Of a DNA stretch of 64,000 bases, positions 19,348 through 27,466 are shown piece by piece. The DNA comes from CAMLQK01 sp964654135 (GTDB lineage Bacteria > Patescibacteriota > Saccharimonadia > Saccharimonadales > UBA4665), in assembly GCA_964654135.1 (NCBI GenBank), contig CAZZHV010000001.1:30967-94966 (forward strand), given 5' to 3'. The position numbers and the translations under genes are program-made. The notes under the pieces were generated by a model. The model did no database searches and was not told the origin of the DNA. It saw only the letters and a program-made list of their open reading frames with translations. Numbering within the stretch: the first letter of the stretch is position 1; each line of letters opens with the position of its first letter.

Positions 19348-20215
19348 GCGGTTCGTCTGAGTATCTTTGTGTGAAGAAGACTTCACGATATCAGACGAAC
19401 CGCCAGCCATTTTACAGAGAATTTTTGGCTCTATCACCTCCGTATTTATTCGGCGATTGGGTTACAACAGGTGCTTCAACGCCGCCAGGACCTTGGGGCC
19501 ATACAGCTCCTGCAGTTCCTGTAGCGCTCGCTGTGCGACTGCTTGGACATGCTGATCGACCGCGGCTTCAGCCTTGCTGACACGTCCACTCGGTGCGGCG
19601 GTCTTCTTGGCTTTGTTGATGACGGTCGGGGCCGGGATGTCCTCGCGGTTCTGGATGTTCGGGCAAACCGCTCGAATGATTTCGATGTCGAGCTCTGTCG
19701 GCGGCTCCTGCTCGCGCTCACGGAAGTACTTCGCGATACCGCCATCGGGATTGCCGATGTGCTCGTGCACCAGTGCGACCAGCGCGATGGACGGCGTCGC
19801 CTTGACGGTACGCTCGTGCTTGACGTGCAAGCCGTTGTTGAGCGACGTGTCGATGATGTACGAGTCATCGGGGTAGATGGCGTACAGAGCGTTGGAGAGA
19901 GCTCCCACGAGCCCGTTCTTGGTCAGCCTGAAGCTGAACGCCGATGGGTTTGCCAGGATGAGCACCCAGGCCACCAACATCTTGTCCAGTCGGGGATAGG
20001 CACGATCGATGCGTGTGCCGCCACGGTTGGCGCCCTTGCTGATCGCGTTGAAGCTGATCTTCCCTCGAAGAAAGTCTTCAAGTGTGTGGAGATCCAGGGC
20101 GTCACGATGCTGCAGTCGCTGTTCGAGTTTTGCTGCCTGGTCGGCTGCACGCTCTTCTGCGGACATCCGGGGTGTGTTCCGGGACATGTGCAAGCCACCT
20201 CTCTGTCGAATTGGC
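19348..20215 (-). repeat. Cassette B 3' hairpin and end repeats
   Basis: GCGGTTCGTCTGA (19348-19360) is perfectly inverted at 19391-19403. Inside it lies GTGAAG-aaga-CTTCAC (19371-19386), giving a two-tier hairpin with a 4-nt loop. GCCATTTTACAGAGA (19406-19420) matches, on the other strand, GCCAATTCGACAGAGA in the leader (20200-20215), an imperfect inverted pair flanking the gene. Confidence 0.65.
19462..20187 (-). CDS. GC-rich cassette B gene, unknown function
   Basis: The 241-residue soluble protein has strongly GC-biased codons. A basic N-terminus (SRNTPRMSAEERAADQ) leads into a coiled region, then a mixed core (KMLVAWVLILANPSAF, ALYAIYPDDSYIIDTS, IALVALVHEHIGN) and a helical C-terminus (VAQRALQELQELYGPKVL). 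No family recognised. AGAGGTGG serves either ATG 20187 or TTG 20193. It is transcribed leftwards from an AT-rich region (about 20222-20250) that abuts the N gap. Confidence 0.75.
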   Translation of the reverse strand: MSRNTPRMSAEERAADQAAKLEQRLQHRDALDLHTLEDFLRGKISFNAISKGANRGGTRIDRAYPRLDKMLVAWVLILANPSAFSFRLTKNGLVGALSNALYAIYPDDSYIIDTSLNNGLHVKHERTVKATPSIALVALVHEHIGNPDGGIAKYFREREQEPPTELDIEIIRAVCPNIQNREDIPAPTVINKAKKTAAPSGRVSKAEAAVDQHVQAVAQRALQELQELYGPKVLAALKHLL

Positions 20216-20240
20216 TAACACAACTATATAATAAAATTGC

Positions 20241-20390
20241 ACATATAAACAAAAAACGACCCAACNNNNNNNNNNNNNNNNNNNNNNNNNNNNNNNNNNN
20301 NNNNNNNNNNNNNNNNNNNNNNNNNNNNNNNNNNNNNNNNNNNNNNNNNNNNNNNNNNNNNNNNNACATATAAACAAAAAACGACCCAAC
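20241..20390. other. Scaffold gap (100 N) flanked by a 25-bp direct repeat
   Basis: Exactly 100 N (20266-20365) lie between two copies of a 25-mer beginning acatataaac and ending gacccaac (20241-20265, 20366-20390). This is the pattern of two overlapping contig ends joined with a fixed-size gap, so the true sequence probably has one copy. Then CGACCC-aac-GGGTCG would form a hairpin that, on the minus strand, is followed by TTTTTT, a terminator. Confidence 0.75.
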
Positions 20391-20419
20391 GGGTCGCATA
20401 TTACTAGAAAAGGTAAGCC

Positions 20420-20608
20420 ATGCCATACCGATGGGTTTGCGATGACTACTGTGCACTTGACGGTGATGAGGTCTTGCGGAGATATCTCTCCCTTCAGGAA
20501 GAGCTCCAGAATCTCGAACTTGACGGCGAGTGCCACGATAATATCCAATTCTCTCGAGTATGGCAAAAGGATATTGTAAAATATTTGTTCAATTATTGCC
20601 AATTATAG
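20420..20608 (+). CDS. Small hypothetical protein, 62 aa
   Basis: An acidic, Leu-rich helical 62-residue ORF (VLRRYLSLQEELQNLELD) with AAAAGGT upstream of its ATG and native GC. It sits alone between the gap and rpsB. It may be real, but the length alone is weak support. Confidence 0.35.
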   Translation: MPYRWVCDDYCALDGDEVLRRYLSLQEELQNLELDGECHDNIQFSRVWQKDIVKYLFNYCQL

Positions 20609-20631
20609 GGGTGGACTTGAGCGTTTGCTCT

Positions 20632-20737
20632 TGGTATAATACGCACATAACTAATTAAGCAGTTTTGGAACCAATCCTCCTGATGTAACGCCGTGTAGGC
20701 GCCACCAGGCACCAAAACGAAGAGAAAGGACTACGCT
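20632..20737 (+). promoter_or_regulatory. rpsB promoter and leader
   Basis: An extended -10 (TGGTATAAT, box 20635-20640) is followed by a ~90-nt leader containing ACGCC-gtgta-GGCGCC, which may be an S2-binding autoregulatory leader as in other bacteria (inference). Confidence 0.55.
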
Positions 20738-21451
20738 ATGGCTACAGTTGATGTAGACATTAAACAACTATTAGAAGCAGGTGCTCACTTTGGTCACAAG
20801 ACCAGCCGTTGGCACCCTAAGATGGCTCCATTCATTCACAGCAAGCGCAATGGTAGCCACATTATCGACCTTACTAAGACCGTCGAAGGTCTTAACGTAG
20901 CTCTCGACTTCTTGGCCCAGACTACAAGTGAAGGTAAGCAAGTTTTGTTTGTTGGCACTAAGCGCCAGGCACAAGACATGGTCAAGGCTGCTGCAGAAGA
21001 CGTGAAAATGCCTTTTGTTACCGAGCGTTGGCTTGGCGGTATGCTTACTAACTACCCAACCATCAACGGTCGTGTTAAGCACCTCAAAGACCTCGAAACC
21101 AAGATGGAATCAGGCGAATTGGCTAACAAGTACAACAAGCTCGAAGTACAGCGCTTCCAGGAAGAAATTACTGAAATGAACCGTATCTACGGTGGTATCA
21201 AGAACATGCAACAGCGTGTTGGTGCCGTTTTCATTATCGACATCCTCAGCGACGCTAACGCACTTGCAGAAGCTAAGAAGCTTGGTCTTAAGACCGTTGC
21301 TTTGGTTGACACCAACGCTGATCCAACACTCGTTGACTACGCTATCCCTTGCAACGACGATGCAATCAAGACCATTCAATTGGTTCTCGACTACGTTAAG
21401 CAGGCTGTAGAAGCTGGTCAAGCTAAGTCTAAGAAGACTGAAGACAAATAA
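20738..21451 (+). CDS. rpsB: 30S ribosomal protein S2
   Basis: The 237-residue protein starts with the family signature LLEAGAHFGHKTSRWHPKM and contains FVGTKRQAQD, ERWLGGMLTNY and the C-terminal ALVDTNADPTLVDYAIPCNDDA. ATG follows GAGAAAGGA. It forms the conserved rpsB-tsf operon. Confidence 0.98.
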   Translation: MATVDVDIKQLLEAGAHFGHKTSRWHPKMAPFIHSKRNGSHIIDLTKTVEGLNVALDFLAQTTSEGKQVLFVGTKRQAQDMVKAAAEDVKMPFVTERWLGGMLTNYPTINGRVKHLKDLETKMESGELANKYNKLEVQRFQEEITEMNRIYGGIKNMQQRVGAVFIIDILSDANALAEAKKLGLKTVALVDTNADPTLVDYAIPCNDDAIKTIQLVLDYVKQAVEAGQAKSKKTEDK

Positions 21452-21471
21452 AGGGTAGGGGAGAAAAAGAC

Positions 21472-22068
21472 ATGGCAGTAGATATTGCAGAAATCAAGCG
21501 CTTGCGCGAACTTACTGGTGTTGGCATGACCGACGCTAAAAAAGCTCTCGAAGCTGCTGAAGGTGACTTTGACAAGGCTCTTGCAGAAATGCGCAAGAAA
21601 GGTCTTACTAAGGCCGAAAAGAAGGGTGAGCGCGAAGCTCGCGAAGGTTTGATCGAAAGCTACGTACACGGTGGTCGCATCGGTGTATTGCTCGAAATCA
21701 ACTGTGAAACCGACTTTGTTACTCGCACTGATGGCTTTAAGGAATTGGCACACGATGTTGCTATGCACGTCGCTGCTGCTGCTCCAGAATACGTATCTAT
21801 CGAAGACGTAGCTGCCGAAGAGCGCGAACGTGTTGCCGCTGAGTTTACCGAAAAGGCAAAGACCGAAGGTAAGCCAGCTGACATGCTCGAAAAAATTGTT
21901 GAAGGCCAGATCAAGAAGTACTTCGCTGAGAAGTGTCTTCTCGACCAGCCATACATCAAGAACCCTGACCAAACTGTTGGTGAGTACCTCAAAGAGAACA
22001 TCGCAAAATTGGGCGAGAACATCATTGTTCGCCGCTTTGAGCGCATGGCTCTTGGTGAAGTTGCCTAA
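21472..22068 (+). CDS. tsf: Translation elongation factor Ts
   Basis: The 198-residue guanine nucleotide exchange factor for EF-Tu has an N-terminal UBA-like domain (IKRLRELTGVGMTDAKKALE) and the core motif INCETDFVTR. It is of the short type, with a single core-domain half as in many reduced genomes. The terminator directly downstream ends the rpsB-tsf operon. Confidence 0.96.
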   Translation: MAVDIAEIKRLRELTGVGMTDAKKALEAAEGDFDKALAEMRKKGLTKAEKKGEREAREGLIESYVHGGRIGVLLEINCETDFVTRTDGFKELAHDVAMHVAAAAPEYVSIEDVAAEERERVAAEFTEKAKTEGKPADMLEKIVEGQIKKYFAEKCLLDQPYIKNPDQTVGEYLKENIAKLGENIIVRRFERMALGEVA

Positions 22069-22086
22069 GGTAACTTCGTAAAACTT

Positions 22087-22116
22087 AAACCGCCTCGTAT
22101 AACCGGGGCGGTTTTT
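22087..22116 (+). terminator. Terminator after tsf
   Basis: AAACCGCC / GGCGGTTT stem followed by TTT. Confidence 0.9.
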
Positions 22117-22149
22117 GGTATACAATGTCTAAAGAAAAGGAATAGGTAT

Positions 22150-22701
22150 ATGGATATTAAACAGTTCGAAGAGAAAATGAAGCAGACAGTCGTCTTCTTT
22201 GGCGAAGACGTCAAAAAGGTGCGTACTGGTCGTGCACATCCAAGCATGCTTGACGGAATCATGGTAACTGCATACGGTGCACCAATGCCACTAATCCAAG
22301 TAGCTAATGTGACCGCACCAGAGGCGCAACTACTTCAGATTACCCCGTTTGACCCTAGTAATTTGCAGGCAATCGCAAGCGCGATTCGCGACAATCCTAC
22401 CTTGGGACTTAACCCAAGCGATGACGGCCGTGTTGTGCGCGTACCAATTCCTGCATTAAACGAAGAGCGCCGTCGCGAATACGTTAAGGTTCTAAACGGC
22501 AAAGTTGAGGACTCAATGGTCCGTCTTCGCGGTATTCGTCACGATGCCATGGACGCTATCTCGGGTGCCAAAAAAGACAAAGCAATCGGCGAAGATGACG
22601 CAAAGCGTCTCGAGAAGCAAGTCGATGAAGCTATGAACAAGGCTCGTACCGAGGTCGAGGCAGCTGCCAAGGCTAAAGAAGCCGAAATTATGACTGTCTA
22701 A
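22150..22701 (+). CDS. frr: Ribosome recycling factor
   Basis: The 183-residue, two-domain RRF has the conserved VRTGRAHPSMLDG, a hinge region, IRDNPTLGLNPSDDG, and a helical C-terminus (KKDKAIGEDDAKRLEKQVDEAMNKA). It separates post-termination ribosomes with EF-G. ATG follows AAAGGAATAGGT. Confidence 0.97.
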   Translation: MDIKQFEEKMKQTVVFFGEDVKKVRTGRAHPSMLDGIMVTAYGAPMPLIQVANVTAPEAQLLQITPFDPSNLQAIASAIRDNPTLGLNPSDDGRVVRVPIPALNEERRREYVKVLNGKVEDSMVRLRGIRHDAMDAISGAKKDKAIGEDDAKRLEKQVDEAMNKARTEVEAAAKAKEAEIMTV

Positions 22702-22730
22702 ACGGCAGATCTACGAAAAACCACAACAAT

Positions 22731-22767
22731 AAATAGCCAGAGCGTAAAAACCTCTGGCTATTTTTGG
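22731..22767 (+). terminator. Terminator after frr
   Basis: AATAGCCAGAG / CTCTGGCTATT stem followed by TTTTG. Confidence 0.9.
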
Positions 22768-22794
22768 GCATGATTAATGTACAATAGTAATAAC

Positions 22795-23496
22795 ATGGGT
22801 GAACCAGTAGACATATCGGTGCCGCAGCACGTCGGTTTTATCCTCGATGGTAATCGAAGGTGGGCGCGTGAGCACGGCATGCCAGTCATTGAAGGCCATC
22901 GTCAAGGCGTCAAGGCGCTTAAGCGTGTTATTAAGTCATCTATAAAGCACGGTGTTCGCTACGTATCGGCATACGTTTTCTCAACTGAAAATTGGAAGCG
23001 CGACCGCGACGAAGTTAAGCAACTGATGCGTCTTTTTATGTGGATTATGAAGCATGAAGTCAAAGAGCTGAACCGTGAGGGTATTCGCTTGCGAGTTATT
23101 GGCTCCAAGGCTCAGCTGGGGCATGCACTAGTTCGTGCTATTCACGAAGCAGAAGAACTTACCAAAGATAATGATAGAGGCACGGTGCTATTGTGTCTCG
23201 ATTACGGCGGACAACAAGAAATTGTAGATGCAGTTAAGCGTATCGCTGAGTTGGGTTACAACCCTGATGATATAACTCCTCAACTTATCTCAAAATTTCT
23301 CTATGCGCCAGATGTCCCCCCTGTTGATTTGGTTGTTCGTACATCTGGCGAGCAGCGCATTAGCAATTTCTTGCTTTGGGAGTCTGCGTACAGCGAACTC
23401 CTCTTTGATAAGGTTCACTGGCCAGATTTTGATGAAAAACATCTCGAGAAGGCACTCGAAGAATATGCTAATCGCCAACGGAGGTTCGGGAAATAA
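22795..23496 (+). CDS. uppS: Undecaprenyl diphosphate synthase
   Basis: The 233-residue cis-prenyltransferase makes the lipid carrier for peptidoglycan. It has the catalytic Asp motif FILDGNRRWAREHGMP, EGHRQGVKALKR, YVFSTENWKR and the terminal RTSGEQRISNFLLWESAYSE. The ATG at 22795 is preferred over 22777 because TACAAT (22780-22785) is a -10 box and would make the mRNA nearly leaderless. Its stop overlaps the rseP start by 1 nt. Confidence 0.95.
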   Translation: MGEPVDISVPQHVGFILDGNRRWAREHGMPVIEGHRQGVKALKRVIKSSIKHGVRYVSAYVFSTENWKRDRDEVKQLMRLFMWIMKHEVKELNREGIRLRVIGSKAQLGHALVRAIHEAEELTKDNDRGTVLLCLDYGGQQEIVDAVKRIAELGYNPDDITPQLISKFLYAPDVPPVDLVVRTSGEQRISNFLLWESAYSELLFDKVHWPDFDEKHLEKALEEYANRQRRFGK

Positions 23497-24623
23497 TGTC
23501 AGTATTTTTGCTTATTGTAGGTTTGCTCTTATTTGTAGGGCTTGTTGTGGTTCATGAATTTGGTCATTTTATTGCAGCACGTCGGGGTGGGGTAGATGTC
23601 GAAGAATTCGGCATTGGTTTTCCACCGCGCGCCTGGGGAAAAAAGACCAAAGGTGGCTTTATTTTTAGCCTTAACTGGCTGCCAATTGGTGGGTTCGTAA
23701 AGCTAAAGGGCGAGCACGATTCCGATCGTGAGCCAGGCAGTTTTGGCGCCGCCAGTCTTAGTACCAAAGTAAAAGTTATGCTTGCTGGCGTGGGCATGAA
23801 CTTGCTGGCTGCATTTGTGATTTTGACCGTGCTTTCATGGGTCGGCATGCCCCAGTTACTTGACAACCAGTTCAGCGTTAAAAGTGATGCTCATATTGCA
23901 CGTCAGGAAGTGCTCGTCGGATACATCGAAAAGGATTCTCCAGCTGCAAAAGCCGGCCTAAAAGTTCGCGATCATCTTATTTCTTTTAGCTCCGTAACCG
24001 ATGGCACCAAAAAGGTTCAAACCGCTGCGTCATTGCCAAGCGTAACCAAATCTATGGCCGGCGAACAAGTTGTTATTACATACCAGCGCGAAGGTAAGCA
24101 ACACACTGCAAAAACTCATCTTTTGAGTGATACGCAGGTTGCTGCAAGCAAGAAGACTTCGCAGCCAAAGGGATACCTTGGCATTTCTCCGACCGAGTAT
24201 AAACTAACTCGTGCTACGTGGTCTGCTCCTGTGGTTGCAATTGGTACTATGGGGCAGTTTACGGTTGCCACATTCCAGGGTCTCGGCACGGCGTTAAATG
24301 CGCTCTTTCATGGCCAGGGAACTAAAGCTTCACAACAAGTTTCTGGTCCTGTAGGCATTGTGGTTCTCCTTAAGGACGGTAGCTTGCTCGGCTATCAATT
24401 TATGCTCATGATAATCGCGATCATCTCGCTCACACTTGCCATTATGAACGTGTTGCCGATTCCCGCGCTTGACGGCGGCCGCTTATTCGTTACGCTCATT
24501 GCTCGAGCTCTCGGCGAGCCGCTCACTGAACAGGCTGAGGAGCGAATCTACGGTGCTGGCTTTGCGGTACTTATGCTTCTTGTAGTTGTAATAACCATTG
24601 TCGATGTCAAACGATACTTCTAG
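23496..24623 (+). CDS. rseP: RseP/site-2 intramembrane metalloprotease
   Basis: The 375-residue protein has the zinc motif HEFGHF in the first membrane helix, then EFGIGFPPR, one PDZ domain (about residues 120-210) and the second metal-site helix with NVLPIPALDGGR. It cleaves membrane-spanning substrates such as anti-sigma factors or signal peptide remnants. It sits in the common uppS-rseP-(proS) arrangement, translationally coupled to uppS (TAATG). Confidence 0.95.
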   Translation: MSVFLLIVGLLLFVGLVVVHEFGHFIAARRGGVDVEEFGIGFPPRAWGKKTKGGFIFSLNWLPIGGFVKLKGEHDSDREPGSFGAASLSTKVKVMLAGVGMNLLAAFVILTVLSWVGMPQLLDNQFSVKSDAHIARQEVLVGYIEKDSPAAKAGLKVRDHLISFSSVTDGTKKVQTAASLPSVTKSMAGEQVVITYQREGKQHTAKTHLLSDTQVAASKKTSQPKGYLGISPTEYKLTRATWSAPVVAIGTMGQFTVATFQGLGTALNALFHGQGTKASQQVSGPVGIVVLLKDGSLLGYQFMLMIIAIISLTLAIMNVLPIPALDGGRLFVTLIARALGEPLTEQAEERIYGAGFAVLMLLVVVITIVDVKRYF

Positions 24624-25386
24624 CGACCCAGTTCAGACTGAGCCTGAGACAATTAAGGCTCCGTGGAGTCCTCTGTACGCCATTCTTGGAAGTATCGGTG
24701 TATTTCTCGGCTCACTATGGATTACGCAAATCGTTGTGTCAGCATTTATTCAGGCTAATGGCTGGACCAAGGAACACGTTGCTTATACGTTTAACCATAC
24801 GGTAGCTGCGCAATTTTGGAGTATTCTAACTGCCGAAACAGCAACCTTGGCACTGTTGTGGGTCGCTGTCATGCGCTATCCGCGAGAGCTTTGGCAAAAG
24901 GGTATTGGTCTGCGCCGTCTCAAATGGCGTGATTTAGGATTTACAATTCTTGGCGTTGTGGCGTACATTGGCGTGTACACTGTTGTGCTTACCGCGATCA
25001 GTAGTTTCTTCAAAGTTAATACCGATCAGGCGCAAGAACTCGGATTTGACCACGTTGTGGGCACCACAAATCTGATGCTAACATTCGCAAGCCTTGTTAT
25101 TTTGCCCCCAATTGTCGAAGAAATTATGTTCCGTGGGTTTCTGTACGGCGGTTTGCGCAACAAACTACATTTTATACCTGCAGCACTTATCACTAGTGTT
25201 ATATTTGCTATCCCACATTCAGCTGAAAGCAGTCAGGGCATTCTTTGGATCGCGGCTATCGATACATTCTCATTGTCACTTGTTTTATGTTATTTACGTG
25301 AGAAAACTGGCGCCGTTTACGCTGGTATCGGTCTACACGCTATCAAAAACGCCATCGCTTTTGCGGCACTGTATTTATTCCGCTAG
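24604..25386 (+). CDS. CPBP family intramembrane metalloprotease
   Basis: The 260-residue membrane protein has all CPBP motifs: VEEIMFRGFLYGGLR (EExxxR), SVIFAIPHS (FxxxH) and GIGLHAIKNAIAF (HxxxN), in about seven membrane segments. The family (Abi/Rce1) processes or degrades membrane substrates. It overlaps the rseP end by 20 bp. The ATG at 24604 is preferred over the TTG two codons earlier. Confidence 0.93.
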   Translation: MSNDTSSDPVQTEPETIKAPWSPLYAILGSIGVFLGSLWITQIVVSAFIQANGWTKEHVAYTFNHTVAAQFWSILTAETATLALLWVAVMRYPRELWQKGIGLRRLKWRDLGFTILGVVAYIGVYTVVLTAISSFFKVNTDQAQELGFDHVVGTTNLMLTFASLVILPPIVEEIMFRGFLYGGLRNKLHFIPAALITSVIFAIPHSAESSQGILWIAAIDTFSLSLVLCYLREKTGAVYAGIGLHAIKNAIAFAALYLFR

Positions 25387-25415
25387 GACAAAGAGTTGTT
25401 TTATAGGGCAGGTAC

Positions 25416-25541
25416 GCTATAATTTAAGCCAAGATTATGCGAAACATATGCTGCATTACTGGTCCAATGCTCGTTCCGGCCCCACGGCCGTAATTTCTTT
25501 TTGCCAAAACTATTAACCGTAATGTCCTATCAGAAGGAGTA
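25416..25541 (+). promoter_or_regulatory. proS promoter and ~110-nt leader
   Basis: TATAAT near 25419-25424 precedes a leader of about 110 nt containing GGCC-ccac-GGCC. No T-box core motif was seen. Confidence 0.4.
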
Positions 25542-26825
25542 ATGACCATGAAAATGTCGCAACTATTCACAAAAACAAGCAAAAACGTACCTGCCGATGA
25601 AACCGCTAAGAATGCCCAGCTTCTTATCCAGGCAGGGTACGTACACAAAGAGATGGCCGGGGTTTACGCGTATCTGCCGCTCGGTAAACGCGTACTCGAC
25701 AACATTGCAGACATTGTCCGCGAAGAAATGAACGCAGTCGGAGGCCAAGAAGTACAAATGACCGTACTCCAGCCAAAAGACATCTTCGAAAAAACCGATC
25801 GTTGGGACGACAAAAAGGTAGATAACTGGTTTAAAACCAAACTTGCCAATGGCACCGAGCTCGGCATGGGCCTTACCCACGAAGAACCAATTGTCGATGC
25901 AATGAAAGACTTTATCAGCTCATACAAAGACCTGCCTGTATCTGTTTACCAGATACAAAACAAGTTCCGCAATGAGTTACGCGCTAAGAGCGGTTTGCTC
26001 CGCGGTCGCGAATTTGTCATGAAAGATATGTACACTTTTGCGCGCAACCAAGAAGAGCATGACAAGATTTATGAAGAGATTGCAGCCGCATATGCTCGTG
26101 TGTATGATAGACTCGGTATCGGTGACATTACCTACCGCACCTACGCCGACGGTGGAATCTTTACTAAGAAGTTTAGCGATGAATTCCAGACAATCAGCCC
26201 TATTGGCGAAGATACCATCTGGGTACACGAAGGCAAAAAGATTGCTTTTAACGAAGAAATTATGAGCGACGAAACGCTCGAAAAAATGGGCGTTAAGCGT
26301 GAAGAATTAGTAGAGAAGCGCGGTGTCGAAGTTGGTAACATCTTCCCACTCGAAAGCAAATATTCAGACGCACTAGAGCTCTTTTACAGCGACGAAAATG
26401 GTGATCAACAGTCTATTATTATGGGGTGTTACGGTATTGGTATTAGCCGTTTGGTTGGTATGCTTGCTGAGCAATTTTCAGATGAAAAAGGCCTTGTATG
26501 GCCAGAGAATGTTGCGCCTTTCAAGGCAATCATCAGTCAATTAGGGGATGATGAGACTGTCGCGCAACATGCGTATGATATGTATCAAAAGTTGACGGCC
26601 GCAGGTGTTTCGGTATTATATGATGACCGTACAGATGCGAGACCTGGAGAGAAGTTTGCGGATGCCGATTTGCTCGGTATTCCGTATCGCATTATTGTAA
26701 GTGCCAAAACGGTTGCAGAAGGCAAGTATGAGGTCAAGAAGCGCACGAGCGCAGAAGCCGAAATGCTTACAATTTCAGATGTAATAAATCTAACGGCTAA
26801 AAAGAGTGCTGACTTGGTACAGTAA
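25542..26825 (+). CDS. proS: Prolyl-tRNA synthetase without the editing insert
   Basis: The 427-residue class II synthetase has motif 1 region YAYLPLGKRVLDNI, LGLTHEEP-type (GMGLTHEEPIVDAM), motif 2 QIQNKFRNELRAKSGLLRGREFVMKD and motif 3 MGCYGIGISRLVGML, followed by the anticodon domain. Bacterial ProRS usually has a ~180-residue INS editing domain between motifs 2 and 3; here the spacing is too short for one, so post-transfer editing of Ala-tRNA(Pro) is not done in cis. ATG follows AGAAGGAGTA. Confidence 0.95.
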   Translation: MTMKMSQLFTKTSKNVPADETAKNAQLLIQAGYVHKEMAGVYAYLPLGKRVLDNIADIVREEMNAVGGQEVQMTVLQPKDIFEKTDRWDDKKVDNWFKTKLANGTELGMGLTHEEPIVDAMKDFISSYKDLPVSVYQIQNKFRNELRAKSGLLRGREFVMKDMYTFARNQEEHDKIYEEIAAAYARVYDRLGIGDITYRTYADGGIFTKKFSDEFQTISPIGEDTIWVHEGKKIAFNEEIMSDETLEKMGVKREELVEKRGVEVGNIFPLESKYSDALELFYSDENGDQQSIIMGCYGIGISRLVGMLAEQFSDEKGLVWPENVAPFKAIISQLGDDETVAQHAYDMYQKLTAAGVSVLYDDRTDARPGEKFADADLLGIPYRIIVSAKTVAEGKYEVKKRTSAEAEMLTISDVINLTAKKSADLVQ

Positions 26826-26881
26826 CTTCGACGAAGCTACTAACCTCAGATCGAACAGCACGAATTAAGGAGAAACTGATA

Positions 26882-27346
26882 ATGAAGAAACAATTCCACT
26901 TGACCCAATCTGGTGTCGATGAACTTAAGGCAGAACTTGTCGAATTAACTGGCTTGCGCTCAGAGATTGCTGACCGCATCAAGACTGCACGCGAGTTTGG
27001 TGACTTGGGCGAAAACATGGAGTACACCGCTGCTCGCCAAGACCAAGAACGTAACGAAGCTCGTATTTCCGAGATCGAACACATTCTTGCAAACGTTCAA
27101 GTAATTACTGCGCCTAAAACTGATGGCAAAGTTGTGCTTGGATCAACTGTTGAACTTAAGGGCAAGGACGGCAAGGCTACGAAGCAGTTCCAAGTTGTTG
27201 GTACTGTCGAAGCTGACCCTCTTAACGGTAAGATCTCAGACGAATCACCAATCGGTCAGGCGTTACTTGGTAAGAAGGAAGGTGAGGAAGTCGAAATTAA
27301 GACTCCTGTAGACACCTCTGTTTACCTCATCGCCGACATCAGCTAA
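26882..27346 (+). CDS. greA: Transcription elongation factor GreA
   Basis: The 154-residue protein has the N-terminal coiled coil (TREFGDLGENMEYTAARQDQ with the conserved acidic tip) and the FKBP-like C-terminal domain ending LIGKKEGEEVEIKTP. It rescues backtracked RNA polymerase. ATG is preceded by AAGGAGAAA. Confidence 0.96.
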   Translation: MKKQFHLTQSGVDELKAELVELTGLRSEIADRIKTAREFGDLGENMEYTAARQDQERNEARISEIEHILANVQVITAPKTDGKVVLGSTVELKGKDGKATKQFQVVGTVEADPLNGKISDESPIGQALLGKKEGEEVEIKTPVDTSVYLIADIS

Positions 27347-27365
27347 TTCCTAGATGCTGTTCGAT

Positions 27366-27397
27366 AAGCACCTCTGCTACTCGCAGGGGTGCTTTTG
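27366..27397 (+). terminator. Terminator after greA
   Basis: AAGCACCtCTGC / GCAGgGGTGCTT stem followed by TT. Confidence 0.9.
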
Positions 27398-27400
27398 TAG

Positions 27401-27429
27401 TTGATGATATTATTTTTTGATTGTATAAT
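27401..27429 (+). promoter_or_regulatory. Promoter of cassette C
   Basis: TTGATG (27401-27406), 17-bp spacer, TATAAT (27424-27429), a near-consensus sigma-70 promoter. The leader to the start codon is about 70 nt. Confidence 0.88.
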
Positions 27430-27466
27430 ATGCGAGTTCAACACAGCCAGTGTTGCTACGAACCTC

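Noticed and set aside
20241..20390. The 25-bp direct repeat as a phage or plasmid attachment site
   Set aside because: It flanks exactly 100 N, which is typical of a scaffold join between overlapping contigs.
20438..20602. Minus-strand ORF crossing the N gap
   Set aside because: Its length comes from translating N; it is antisense to the small plus-strand ORF and has no start signal.
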